Positions 27,648-35,819 of a stretch of DNA of 64,000 nucleotides are shown here, one piece after another. A model generated the notes under the pieces. It did no database searches. It had not been told where the DNA came from and saw nothing but the letters and a program-made list of their open reading frames with translations. Numbering within the stretch: the first letter of the stretch is position 1; every line of letters begins with the position of its first letter. Origin of the DNA: JAPLKB01 sp964429485 (GTDB taxonomy: Bacteria; Desulfobacterota; Syntrophorhabdia; Syntrophorhabdales; Syntrophorhabdaceae); the NCBI GenBank assembly GCA_964429485.1, contig CAYSBW010000004.1, positions 31,274-95,273 of the forward strand. Direction: 5' to 3'. A program made the translations under genes and the position numbers.

Positions 27648-27674
27648 TTTATAAAAAGAGATATGACATGTCAA
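27648..27674 (-). promoter_or_regulatory. Candidate promoter of the RND operon
   Basis: On the complement, TTGACA (27669-27674), a 15-base spacer and TATAAA (27648-27653). It is back-to-back with the DUF1015 promoter, with the two -35 boxes only 11 bp apart. The spacer is short, so activity may be low or regulated. Confidence 0.45.
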
Positions 27675-27685
27675 GCTAAAACCTT

Positions 27686-27714
27686 TTGACATTCCACCAC
27701 TACTGTGTTATCAA
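27686..27714 (+). promoter_or_regulatory. Candidate promoter of the DUF1015 gene
   Basis: TTGACA (27686-27691), a 17-base spacer and TATCAA (27709-27714). The start point would fall at or next to the ATG at 27721, implying a leaderless mRNA. Confidence 0.5.
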
Positions 27715-27720
27715 ATTCAC

Positions 27721-28941
27721 ATGCAGGAACCATCCATCAAACCATTTAAGGGCATTAGATTTAACTGGGAAAAAACAGGGGAAATTGATTCTTGCGTATG
27801 TCCTCCCTATGATGTAATATCAGATCCAACACCGTACTACAATAAAAGCAAGTTTAATGCAATAAGGCTTGAGCTTCCGCAAGAGCATCCTCCACTGGAT
27901 AAATACGAAACAGCAAAGGAAACGCTTGAGCAGTGGATTCAAAAAGGAATATTAATCCTCGACAGTCAGGATACTGTTTATATATATGAACAGGAATTTG
28001 AAGTAGACCATAAGCTATTCCTCAGGAAAGGTTTTATTGCTCTGAACAGGATTGAACAAAAACGAATGCTGACTCATGAGGAGACCAGGAAAAAGGCAAA
28101 GGAAGACCGCATTAAAATGATGTCTTCCCTGAAAACCTCTACAAGTTTTGTCTTCGGCCTTTATGAAGATAAAAAACAGAATATTGAAAGCATCCTTACA
28201 GAAGCTCCAAAGGAACTCCTCTATAATTTTGTGGATGAAGAATCGATTATAAACAGATTTTATAAAATGACTGACAGAAATTATATTAATGCACTTTCCA
28301 GTGCAATGGATCAGAAAATTATATATATTGCCGACGGCCATCACAGACTGAATGTCTCATACAGGCTTGGATTGTCATATATACCTGTTTTTTTAACAAA
28401 TATGTATTCCAGTGGAATTATCATTCTGCCCTACCACAGGATGATAAAGTATAAAAATCCAAAAAATATTGACTGTATTCTAAACAATTTAAAAAAATAC
28501 ACGGAAATTGAAAAGCTTCCCTTTGAAAATGATAATTCATTGATTATGGCACTGGAACGTATTGCACAATCAGTCAGACCATCATATTTATTATACGCAA
28601 AAGATGTACCAGGATCTATTTATATGCTCAAGGCAAATGATTCAATTCTAATGGACAGCACAATGCATAACAGTCTGAGAAAACTGAAGGTAAACATATT
28701 GCATACCGGCCTATTAAAGGAAATTCTTAAGATATCTGATGATGAGATTGAGTTTACGCAGGATTCCCGGGATTTGATAAATTATGTAAAAAAGGGAGAT
28801 TATGATCTTGCTCTCTTACTTCCACCCACAACAGTCGAGGAAGTCAAGGACATTGCAGATCACAGTCTTTATATGCCGCCTAAATCCACTTACTTCCATC
28901 CGAAAATCCTGACAGGCTTGGTTTTCTATCAATACGAATGA
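27721..28941 (+). CDS. DUF1015-family protein
   Basis: A 406-aa protein of DUF1015, a large family common in anaerobes. Hallmarks are IKPFKGIRFNWEKTGEI with CVCPPYDVIS near the N-terminus, then NAIRLELP, RKGFIALNRIE, the metal-like IADGHHRLNVSYRLG (about 203-217) and PYHRMIKY. Some relatives are encoded with 3-phosphoglycerate dehydrogenase or serine-related genes, but the reaction is not settled. No ribosome-binding site precedes ATG 27721, which still matches the family's usual N-terminus. Confidence 0.88.
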   Translation: MQEPSIKPFKGIRFNWEKTGEIDSCVCPPYDVISDPTPYYNKSKFNAIRLELPQEHPPLDKYETAKETLEQWIQKGILILDSQDTVYIYEQEFEVDHKLFLRKGFIALNRIEQKRMLTHEETRKKAKEDRIKMMSSLKTSTSFVFGLYEDKKQNIESILTEAPKELLYNFVDEESIINRFYKMTDRNYINALSSAMDQKIIYIADGHHRLNVSYRLGLSYIPVFLTNMYSSGIIILPYHRMIKYKNPKNIDCILNNLKKYTEIEKLPFENDNSLIMALERIAQSVRPSYLLYAKDVPGSIYMLKANDSILMDSTMHNSLRKLKVNILHTGLLKEILKISDDEIEFTQDSRDLINYVKKGDYDLALLLPPTTVEEVKDIADHSLYMPPKSTYFHPKILTGLVFYQYE

Positions 28942-29019
28942 GATGTCTTGGCATAATAAATCATAAGGATACATATTTCTAAAACAGTTTGTTATTAAGT
29001 TTAAATAATATCCAATACA

Positions 29020-29751
29020 ATGCTTATAGAAGAAAATGAAACCCTGGAAATTCTATGTAACGAGGAACTGGGAATAATCCAGAAAAAAAATGGCTACAGA
29101 TTCTCCATTGATAGCTTTCTGCTATCGAACTTTATAAAAATTAAAAAGCATGAAAGATTATTGGATATAGGTACTGGTTGCGGTATTATACCTCTATATT
29201 TATCGAAAAAAGGGAACAAAAACTCCATGACAGGTATAGAGATACAGGAAGAATTATTTCATGCAGCTCAAAAAAATAAAGAACTTAATGGTTGTGAAAA
29301 TATACATTTCATCCATGGAGACGTAAAGCTTCTTGCAGAAACCTTAAAAAAAACATTTTTTCATATAATTGTATCAAACCCTCCTTATACAAAAAACCTT
29401 ACGGGAAGACAAAGTCCAAGTCGTTCAAGGCTAATAGCAAGATATGAATACTCCATCGATCTTTCAACATTACTTGCAACAACATCTGAATTGTTGAATC
29501 AAAAAGGACGTTTTTATATTATTTATCCTTCAAAAAGACTGGGCGAAATTATATACACGGCAAAGAAATATAAGCTTGAACCGAAGAGGTTGAGATTCAT
29601 CTATCCTGAAAAGGAAAAAAGGGCCAATCTTTTTCTTGTTGAATTTATAAAAGAAGGAGGCATGGAAGTAACTATTGAAAAACCTCTTTTTATATACGAT
29701 AATGAGCACTACACAAAAGAAATTGAAAGTTATTACCATCTGAAGGGGTAG
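29020..29751 (+). CDS. tRNA1(Val) adenine-N6 methyltransferase-like protein
   Basis: A 243-aa class I SAM-dependent methyltransferase of the TrmN6/YfiC type. The SAM motif is LLDIGTGCGIIPLYLS (about 47-62), the acidic motif II is GIEIQEEL, and the target-base motif NPPY is in IVSNPPYTK (about 123-131), as in N6-adenine enzymes. The N-terminal IIQKKNGYRFSIDSFLLSNF is also family-specific. It ends four bases before the polyprenyl synthase, so the two are co-transcribed. The exact substrate is inferred. Confidence 0.82.
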   Translation: MLIEENETLEILCNEELGIIQKKNGYRFSIDSFLLSNFIKIKKHERLLDIGTGCGIIPLYLSKKGNKNSMTGIEIQEELFHAAQKNKELNGCENIHFIHGDVKLLAETLKKTFFHIIVSNPPYTKNLTGRQSPSRSRLIARYEYSIDLSTLLATTSELLNQKGRFYIIYPSKRLGEIIYTAKKYKLEPKRLRFIYPEKEKRANLFLVEFIKEGGMEVTIEKPLFIYDNEHYTKEIESYYHLKG

Positions 29752-29754
29752 GTG

Positions 29755-30723
29755 ATGGAACAAGTCCTGAATTTAATACAAGATGATTTGAAAAAACTTG
29801 AAGTATCAATAGAGCAGTTAGTCACAACAAGAGTCGGTTTTATAAAGGAAATGGTGCATTATATAGTAAAATCAGGCGGTAAAAGAATAAGGCCCATACT
29901 TGTAATGTTAAGTTCCAAACTCTGCGGTTACAGCGGAGAAAAGCATATAACCTACTCTGCAATAATTGAATTCATTCATACAACAACACTATTACATGAT
30001 GATGTTATTGACAATGCAAAAACAAGAAGGGGTGCTTCAACGGCAAATACAATCTGGGGAAATGAAGCAAGCGTTCTTGTAGGAGATTTTCTATACACCA
30101 AATCCTTTGAGCTCATGGCAGAAGGAGATAACTTTGAAATAATAAAAACCATGGCCCATACAACAAAACAGCTCTCTGAAGGAGAAATACTTGAGCTTCT
30201 GAAAACATCAGACATTCACACCAGCGAAGAAAATTATTTTGAAATTATAGGTAACAAAACAGCAGTTCTTTTTTCCGTTGCATGTGAAATAGGCGCAATA
30301 CTCGGAAATGCTGATGAAGAAAAAAGACATTGTTTGAAAGAATACGGCACCAATCTTGGTATGGCTTTTCAGTTAACAGATGATATGCTTGATTATAATT
30401 CATATGATGAAGTGCTTGGAAAAAAAGTCGGGACAGATCTTAAAGAAGGAAAAATAACACTCCCCCTTATCAGTGCCATGAATTCCGCTACAGACAAAGA
30501 AAGGGCTGTTGTAAAAAAAGTACTTGAAAAATCAAATATTACATTGAAAGATTTTGAAAGGGTTAGAGCTATTATAGAAAAACATAACGGTATTCAATAT
30601 ACATCAGACATGTCAATGAAATACATTAATGCAGCCAAGGACTGTTTAAAAATCTTCGAACCCTCCCCATACAAGGATGCCCTTTTAAAAATTCCGGACT
30701 ATATTCATAAAAGGAAAACATAG
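29755..30723 (+). CDS. ispB: Long-chain polyprenyl diphosphate synthase
   Basis: A 322-aa trans-prenyltransferase (octaprenyl/solanesyl diphosphate synthase type). It has the first aspartate-rich motif LLHDDVIDNAKTRRG, the second TDDMLDYNSYDEVLGKKVGTDL, and SGGKRIRPILVML upstream. It chains isopentenyl units onto an allylic diphosphate to build the quinone side chain (menaquinone in an anaerobe). The small-residue pattern five positions before the first DD (HTTTLLHDD) fits a long-chain product; chain length cannot be read. ATG 29755 is used; GTG 29752 is a codon away. Confidence 0.9.
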   Translation: MEQVLNLIQDDLKKLEVSIEQLVTTRVGFIKEMVHYIVKSGGKRIRPILVMLSSKLCGYSGEKHITYSAIIEFIHTTTLLHDDVIDNAKTRRGASTANTIWGNEASVLVGDFLYTKSFELMAEGDNFEIIKTMAHTTKQLSEGEILELLKTSDIHTSEENYFEIIGNKTAVLFSVACEIGAILGNADEEKRHCLKEYGTNLGMAFQLTDDMLDYNSYDEVLGKKVGTDLKEGKITLPLISAMNSATDKERAVVKKVLEKSNITLKDFERVRAIIEKHNGIQYTSDMSMKYINAAKDCLKIFEPSPYKDALLKIPDYIHKRKT

Positions 30724-30795
30724 GAAAATTTTTCATCCAGTTGGCCTGAAAGGGAAATTTTCTACTCTTAAATTAAGAAAACTAATGAAATCTGC

Positions 30796-33700
30796 TTATT
30801 TTATGTCACTGTGGTATGACTGCAGGGATTTGATATCTGTAATCTCCTTTTTTTCTATGTAGGCCCTGATACCTTCTGCTACGGCCTTAGCTGCCGCAGT
30901 TGTTGTAATATAGGGTATTTTGTATTTTATCGCTGTTTTCCTTATGTAGGAATCATCGTACATACTATTCTTTCCAATGGGCGTATTAATAATAAGCTGT
31001 ATTTCCTTGTTATGAAGGGCATCAAGAATGTTCGGCCTCCCTTCGTGCACTTTTTTTATCAAAGTTGATTCAATGTTATTTGCTGTAAAAAATTTCTGTG
31101 TTCCCTCTGTGGCAAGAATATTAAAGCCTGCATCTCTGAGATATCTGGCCACATTAATAATATCACCTCTGTCTTTTGGCGATATCGTAATAAGAACAGT
31201 ACCTTTTTCAGGCAATTTCTGGCCTGCAGCTTCCTGAGATTTGAAAAAAGCAAGACCGAACGAATCAGATATTCCAAGCACTTCACCTGTAGATCTCATT
31301 TCCGGACCGAGGGTCGGGTCAACTTCAGGGAACATATTAAAGGGAAACACAGCTTCTTTTACACCTACATGAGAATATTGCTTATTTTTCAAATTCATAT
31401 CTTTCAATTTTCTGCCAAGCATAAGCTGTGTGGCAATACGGGCCATCTGTACTCCTGTTACCTTGGAAACAAGAGGAACTGTCCTGCTTGCCCTTGGGTT
31501 TGCTTCAAGGATATAAACTATATCATTAGCAATCGCATACTGAATATTCATTAGGCCAACAACATTTAATTCTATGGCAATCTTTTTAGTATATTCATTT
31601 ATAATCCGGATATGTTTTTCCGACAGGGTCCTCGGAGGTATTGCACAAGCGCTGTCACCGGAGTGTATACCGGCAAGCTCTATATGTTCCATAATTGAAG
31701 GCACAAAAGCGTCTTCTCCGTCTGCCACTGCATCTGCTTCCACTTCAATTGCATTTTCCAGAAATTTATCTATCAAAATAGGTCTGCCCGGAGATATGTC
31801 AACAGCAACATTCACATAGGCAGCAAGGGCTGCATCGTCATATACAATTTCCATTCCACGACCACCAAGGACATAGGACGGTCTAACCATGAGAGGATAG
31901 CCTATTTCCTCTGCCACCTTGAGTGCCTCTTCAAGTGTTGTTGCCGTCCCGCTCTCAGGCTGAGGTATATTCAGTTTTTCCATTACATTTTTGAAACGCT
32001 TCCTGTCTTCTGCGAGATCTATGCTTTCCGGTGAGGTTCCAAGTATTTTAGCACCTGCCTCTTCCAATTCTTTTGCAATATTAAGGGGAGTCTGGCCACC
32101 AAACTGCACTATCACTCCTGTCGGCTTTTCATTGTTGTAAATACTCAAAACATCTTCAACAGTTAGAGGCTCAAAATAAAGCTTATCGGAAGTATCATAA
32201 TCTGTAGAAACCGTTTCAGGGTTACAATTGACCATGATTGATTCATAACCTTCATCACGCAGTGTAAATGCAGCATGAACACAGGTATAATCAAACTCTA
32301 TTCCCTGGCCGATTCTGTTGGGACCTCCGCCAAGGATCATCACCTTGGGTTTGTCGCTTATTTTCACTTCATCAGGAGCATTATATGTTGAGTAGTAATA
32401 AGCAGCATCAGCACCACTCACAGGAACTGCACACCATGACTCAACTTTTCCCAAAGATATTCTTCTTTCCCTTATTTCCTGTTCATTCAAACCAAGTAAC
32501 ATGGCAATATATTTATCAGAAAAACCATCCTCTTTGGCTTTAACAATAAGATGATCAGGGAGAATCCTGCCTTTGAACCTGAGTATCTCTTCCTCAAGAT
32601 CAACAAGCTCCTTCATTTGCTGTATAAACCATTGCTTTATTTTTGTTTTTTCATGAAGTTCCTTTATAGTTGCCCCTTTCCGCAAAGCTTCATACATGAT
32701 AAACTGTCTTTCAGATGATGGTTCATTGAGTAATCTCATCAAATCATCAAGGGGCAATTCATTTAAGCTGCCGGCAAAACCCAGACCATAACGCTTAATT
32801 TCAAGGGAACGGATTGCTTTCTGGAAAGCTTCCTTGTAATTCTTGCCTATGCTCATCGCCTCTCCAACTGCCTTCATCTGTGTGCCCAGCCGGTCTTCTG
32901 CTTCTCTGAACTTTTCAAAGGCCCAGCGAGCAAATTTGATAACAACATAGTCACCTGAAGGTTTATACTTATCCAGTGTCCCTTCCCTGTAGTACGGAAT
33001 ATCCTTCAATGTATAACCACCTGCGAGTTTGGCAGAAACAAAGGCTATGGGGAATCCTGTAGCCTTCGATGCCAGAGCAGATGAACGTGATGTTCTCGGG
33101 TTTATCTCGATAACTACAATACGGTCATCAACAGGGTTATGTGCAAACTGGATATTTGTTCCACCGATTACCTGAATGGCCTCAACAATCCTATACGAAT
33201 ATTCTTGAAGCTTTTTCTGCACATCTTCCGATATTGTCAGCATTGGAGCTGAACAGAAAGAATCTCCTGTATGGACTCCCATGGGATCGATATTTTCGAT
33301 AAAACAAACAGTTATCATATTATTATCTGAGTCCCTTACCACCTCAAGTTCCAGTTCTTCCCATCCTATAACAGCCTCTTCGATAAGAATCTGACCGATA
33401 CGGCTTGCTGCAATTCCCCTGCTTGCTATAATTTTAAGTTCTTCCTTGTTATAAGCAATTCCCCCTCCTGTGCCTCCCATGGTGTATGCCGGACGTACAA
33501 CAACCGGATATCCCAGTCTGGAAGCAATTTCCAGAGCATCTTCCATGGAATAGGCAAGAGCTGACTCAGGCATTGGAATATTGAGTCTGTTCATTGTATT
33601 TTTGAATTCGTTTCTGTCTTCTCCCCTCTCAATTGCATCAATCTGAACACCTATTATCCTTACATTATGTTTATCGAGTATCCCTGCCCTCGCAAGCTCT

Positions 33701-34005
33701 GCAGCAAGATTCAGGCCTGTCTGCCCCCCGAGGTTCGGCAACAATCCATCAGGTTTTTCTTTTTCTATAATTTTTTCCAGAACATCAACTGTAAGGGGCT
33801 CTATATATGTAACATCAGCCATTCCAGGGTCTGTCATAATTGTTGCAGGATTAGAGTTAACAAGAATGATTTTATATCCTGCAGATCTAAGCGCTTTACA
33901 TGCCTGTGTTCCTGAATAATCAAACTCGCAGGCCTGACCGATAATAATTGGGCCTGAACCTATAATTAATACTTTGTCTATACCTTCTATTTTTGATATC
34001 TTCAT
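30796..34005 (-). CDS. carB: Carbamoyl-phosphate synthase large subunit
   Basis: A 1069-aa protein with two tandem ATP-grasp halves, the normal length. The first half starts KVLIIGSGPIIIGQACEFDYSGTQA and includes GGTGGGIAYNKEEL; the second repeats with KVMILGGGPNRIGQGIEFDYTCVHA and RPSYVLGGRGMEIVYD. The C-terminal MGS-like allosteric domain (about 935-1069) ends with INTPIGKNSMYDDSYIRKTA. It joins bicarbonate, ammonia (from CarA) and two ATP to give carbamoyl phosphate for pyrimidines and arginine. carA is not in the window. Convergent with ispB. Confidence 0.97.
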   Translation of the reverse strand: MKISKIEGIDKVLIIGSGPIIIGQACEFDYSGTQACKALRSAGYKIILVNSNPATIMTDPGMADVTYIEPLTVDVLEKIIEKEKPDGLLPNLGGQTGLNLAAELARAGILDKHNVRIIGVQIDAIERGEDRNEFKNTMNRLNIPMPESALAYSMEDALEIASRLGYPVVVRPAYTMGGTGGGIAYNKEELKIIASRGIAASRIGQILIEEAVIGWEELELEVVRDSDNNMITVCFIENIDPMGVHTGDSFCSAPMLTISEDVQKKLQEYSYRIVEAIQVIGGTNIQFAHNPVDDRIVVIEINPRTSRSSALASKATGFPIAFVSAKLAGGYTLKDIPYYREGTLDKYKPSGDYVVIKFARWAFEKFREAEDRLGTQMKAVGEAMSIGKNYKEAFQKAIRSLEIKRYGLGFAGSLNELPLDDLMRLLNEPSSERQFIMYEALRKGATIKELHEKTKIKQWFIQQMKELVDLEEEILRFKGRILPDHLIVKAKEDGFSDKYIAMLLGLNEQEIRERRISLGKVESWCAVPVSGADAAYYYSTYNAPDEVKISDKPKVMILGGGPNRIGQGIEFDYTCVHAAFTLRDEGYESIMVNCNPETVSTDYDTSDKLYFEPLTVEDVLSIYNNEKPTGVIVQFGGQTPLNIAKELEEAGAKILGTSPESIDLAEDRKRFKNVMEKLNIPQPESGTATTLEEALKVAEEIGYPLMVRPSYVLGGRGMEIVYDDAALAAYVNVAVDISPGRPILIDKFLENAIEVEADAVADGEDAFVPSIMEHIELAGIHSGDSACAIPPRTLSEKHIRIINEYTKKIAIELNVVGLMNIQYAIANDIVYILEANPRASRTVPLVSKVTGVQMARIATQLMLGRKLKDMNLKNKQYSHVGVKEAVFPFNMFPEVDPTLGPEMRSTGEVLGISDSFGLAFFKSQEAAGQKLPEKGTVLITISPKDRGDIINVARYLRDAGFNILATEGTQKFFTANNIESTLIKKVHEGRPNILDALHNKEIQLIINTPIGKNSMYDDSYIRKTAIKYKIPYITTTAAAKAVAEGIRAYIEKKEITDIKSLQSYHSDIK

Positions 34006-34041
34006 ATTTTATTATTCCTTTCAATTTGGAATTTGTTAAGC

Positions 34042-34070
34042 ATCCTACCAAAGCCATAGTAAGTAGTCAA
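34042..34070 (-). promoter_or_regulatory. Sigma-70 promoter of carB
   Basis: On the complement, TTGACT (34065-34070), a 17-base spacer and TAGGAT (34042-34047), about 35 bases before carB. Confidence 0.65.
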
Positions 34071-34193
34071 GAGGTTTGCGTTTCCGTTAATATCAGATGT
34101 TTTTTTCTATTTCAACATGTTCCGGTCTTTTCATATTTTTGCATAACAAACCAAGAATCTAACAAGAAAACTTATTATATTAAAAAAAATACA

Positions 34194-34222
34194 CATTTTG
34201 TTGAAAATATTTCTTCAAAATG
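34194..34222. promoter_or_regulatory. 29-bp imperfect palindrome overlapping the hdr promoter
   Basis: CATTTTG-tt-GAA...TTC-tt-CAAAATG is symmetrical except for two TT pairs and the centre. It covers the -35 box of the hdr-flx promoter, the right place for a repressor. The TTG...CAA ends and AT centre recall the redox repressor Rex, but the match is loose. Confidence 0.4.
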
Positions 34223-34229
34223 CTATTGT
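34201..34229 (+). promoter_or_regulatory. Sigma-70 promoter of the hdr-flx operon
   Basis: TTGAAA (34201-34206), a 17-base spacer and TATTGT (34224-34229), giving a leader of about 35 bases before hdrC. Confidence 0.6.
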
Positions 34230-34270
34230 AGAAAATTGTTTGACGGTATTGAGCACAAAAAAAACAAATT

Positions 34271-34837
34271 ATGAATACAATTAATTTGAGTAATAACATT
34301 GATTTAGAATTCATTAGACAGGTCACAGAGGAAAGCGGAGAAAATCCTTCCCTCTGCTATCAATGCGGCAACTGCACTGCAGGGTGCCCCTACACAGAAT
34401 ATTTTGATTATCCTGTTAGCCAGATAATGAGACTTCTTCAGACAGGTCAGAAAGATACAATCCTTGATTCAAAATCCATATGGTTATGCGCTACCTGTGA
34501 AACATGTACAACAAGATGTCCCTGTGAAATAGATGTTGCCGGAATAATGGATACCCTAAGAATTATCGCACGACGTGAAAACAGAGTATCAGAAAAAGAT
34601 ATAAAAAGTTTTTATGATTCCTTTCTAAACTCCATGAAACAATTCGGCAGGATTTATGAGATGGGTATTCTTATTTCATACAAACTCAAATCAGGCCATT
34701 TTTTGGGCGATGCAGAACTTGGACCAAAAGTTGTGAGCCACGGAAAAATAAGTTTTTTACCCAAAAAAATCAAAGGCGCTCATAAGGTTGCTGAAATTTT
34801 CAACAGATTCCAGCAAAAGGAAAGGAAACATGGTTGA
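34271..34837 (+). CDS. hdrC: Heterodisulfide reductase-like subunit C
   Basis: A 188-aa cytoplasmic iron-sulfur protein with two [4Fe-4S] motifs: CYQCGNCTAGCPY (about 29-41) and CATCETCTTRCPCE (about 74-87). The rest is helical. HdrC passes electrons from HdrA to HdrB. It is the first gene of a seven-gene operon with every junction overlapping or within four bases. No ribosome-binding site is evident before ATG 34271. In non-methanogens such complexes reduce a disulfide, perhaps DsrC, rather than CoM-S-S-CoB. Confidence 0.92.
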   Translation: MNTINLSNNIDLEFIRQVTEESGENPSLCYQCGNCTAGCPYTEYFDYPVSQIMRLLQTGQKDTILDSKSIWLCATCETCTTRCPCEIDVAGIMDTLRIIARRENRVSEKDIKSFYDSFLNSMKQFGRIYEMGILISYKLKSGHFLGDAELGPKVVSHGKISFLPKKIKGAHKVAEIFNRFQQKERKHG

Positions 34838-35819
34838 AACAGCATACGGCTACTATGCCGGATGTTCACTTGAAGGTACTGCAAGGGAATACGATATTTC
34901 CCTTAAAGTTATAATGAAAATTCTAGGCATTGATTTCAGTGAACCTGAAGATTGGAGTTGCTGCGGTTCTACACCGGCACATACAGTTGACCATGTTTTT
35001 GCTGCAGCCCTTGCAGCAAGAAACCTTTCAATTTTTGAAAAAAGAGGACTGAACACAGTTATTGCACCTTGTCCATCCTGCATGACTGTTTTAAAAAAAG
35101 CTCATTTCGGGATGACAAAAAATGAATCTTTCAAAAAAGAAGTTAACGCTCTTCTCGATGAGCCTTATGAATGCGGAGTATACACCAAATCAGCTTTACA
35201 GGTTATTTATGAGGATGTAGGGCTTGAAGCAATAGCTGAAAAAGTCACTCATGTGCTCCCCGACCTTAAAGTGGCTCCATATTATGGATGTATATTAAGT
35301 AGACCACCTGAAATAGCACAATTTGATGATCCTGAAAATCCTCTATCAATGGATAAAATTCTTGCTGCTGCAGGCATTAAAATATGTGACTTTGCATTCA
35401 AGGTGGAATGCTGTGGAGCAGCCTTTGGAGTTGCTAAAAAAGATATGGTAAATCAACTGACTCATAAAGTGCTGTCCATGGCTGTTGATTCAGGCGCAAA
35501 CTGCATCGCAGTCGCATGTCCTTTGTGCCAGCAGAACCTTGATTTGCGTCAGGGACAGGTGAACAGCCTTCTGGGTTCCTCTTTTAACATACCTGTTTTA
35601 TATTTTTCCCAGATCCTGGGGCTTGCCTACGGTTATAGTCCTAAAGAACTCGCAATGGACAAAGTAATAGTAAATGCTGATCATCTTATAAAAAATAGAA
35701 TTACTATTCAGCAAGCTTTGGAAGAAAAAAAAGCACAGGAGAAACAGGCAGGGGCAAAAATAGAGAAATTGACAAAACCTGAAAATAAAAAAGAAATTAA
35801 GTCAGAGGAGATTGAATAA
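34830..35819 (+). CDS. hdrB: Heterodisulfide reductase-like subunit B
   Basis: A 329-aa protein with two CCG-domain repeats, the ligands of the noncubane clusters that cleave disulfides: SCCGSTPAH near residue 44 with CPSCMTVL near 78, and VECCGAAFG near 197 with CPLCQQNLD near 236. The start is ATG 34830, eight bases inside hdrC and after AAAGGAAA; an in-frame start at 34788 would lie deep in hdrC and lacks family similarity. The C-terminal 30 residues are a Lys/Glu-rich tail. Confidence 0.93.
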   Translation: MVETAYGYYAGCSLEGTAREYDISLKVIMKILGIDFSEPEDWSCCGSTPAHTVDHVFAAALAARNLSIFEKRGLNTVIAPCPSCMTVLKKAHFGMTKNESFKKEVNALLDEPYECGVYTKSALQVIYEDVGLEAIAEKVTHVLPDLKVAPYYGCILSRPPEIAQFDDPENPLSMDKILAAAGIKICDFAFKVECCGAAFGVAKKDMVNQLTHKVLSMAVDSGANCIAVACPLCQQNLDLRQGQVNSLLGSSFNIPVLYFSQILGLAYGYSPKELAMDKVIVNADHLIKNRITIQQALEEKKAQEKQAGAKIEKLTKPENKKEIKSEEIE

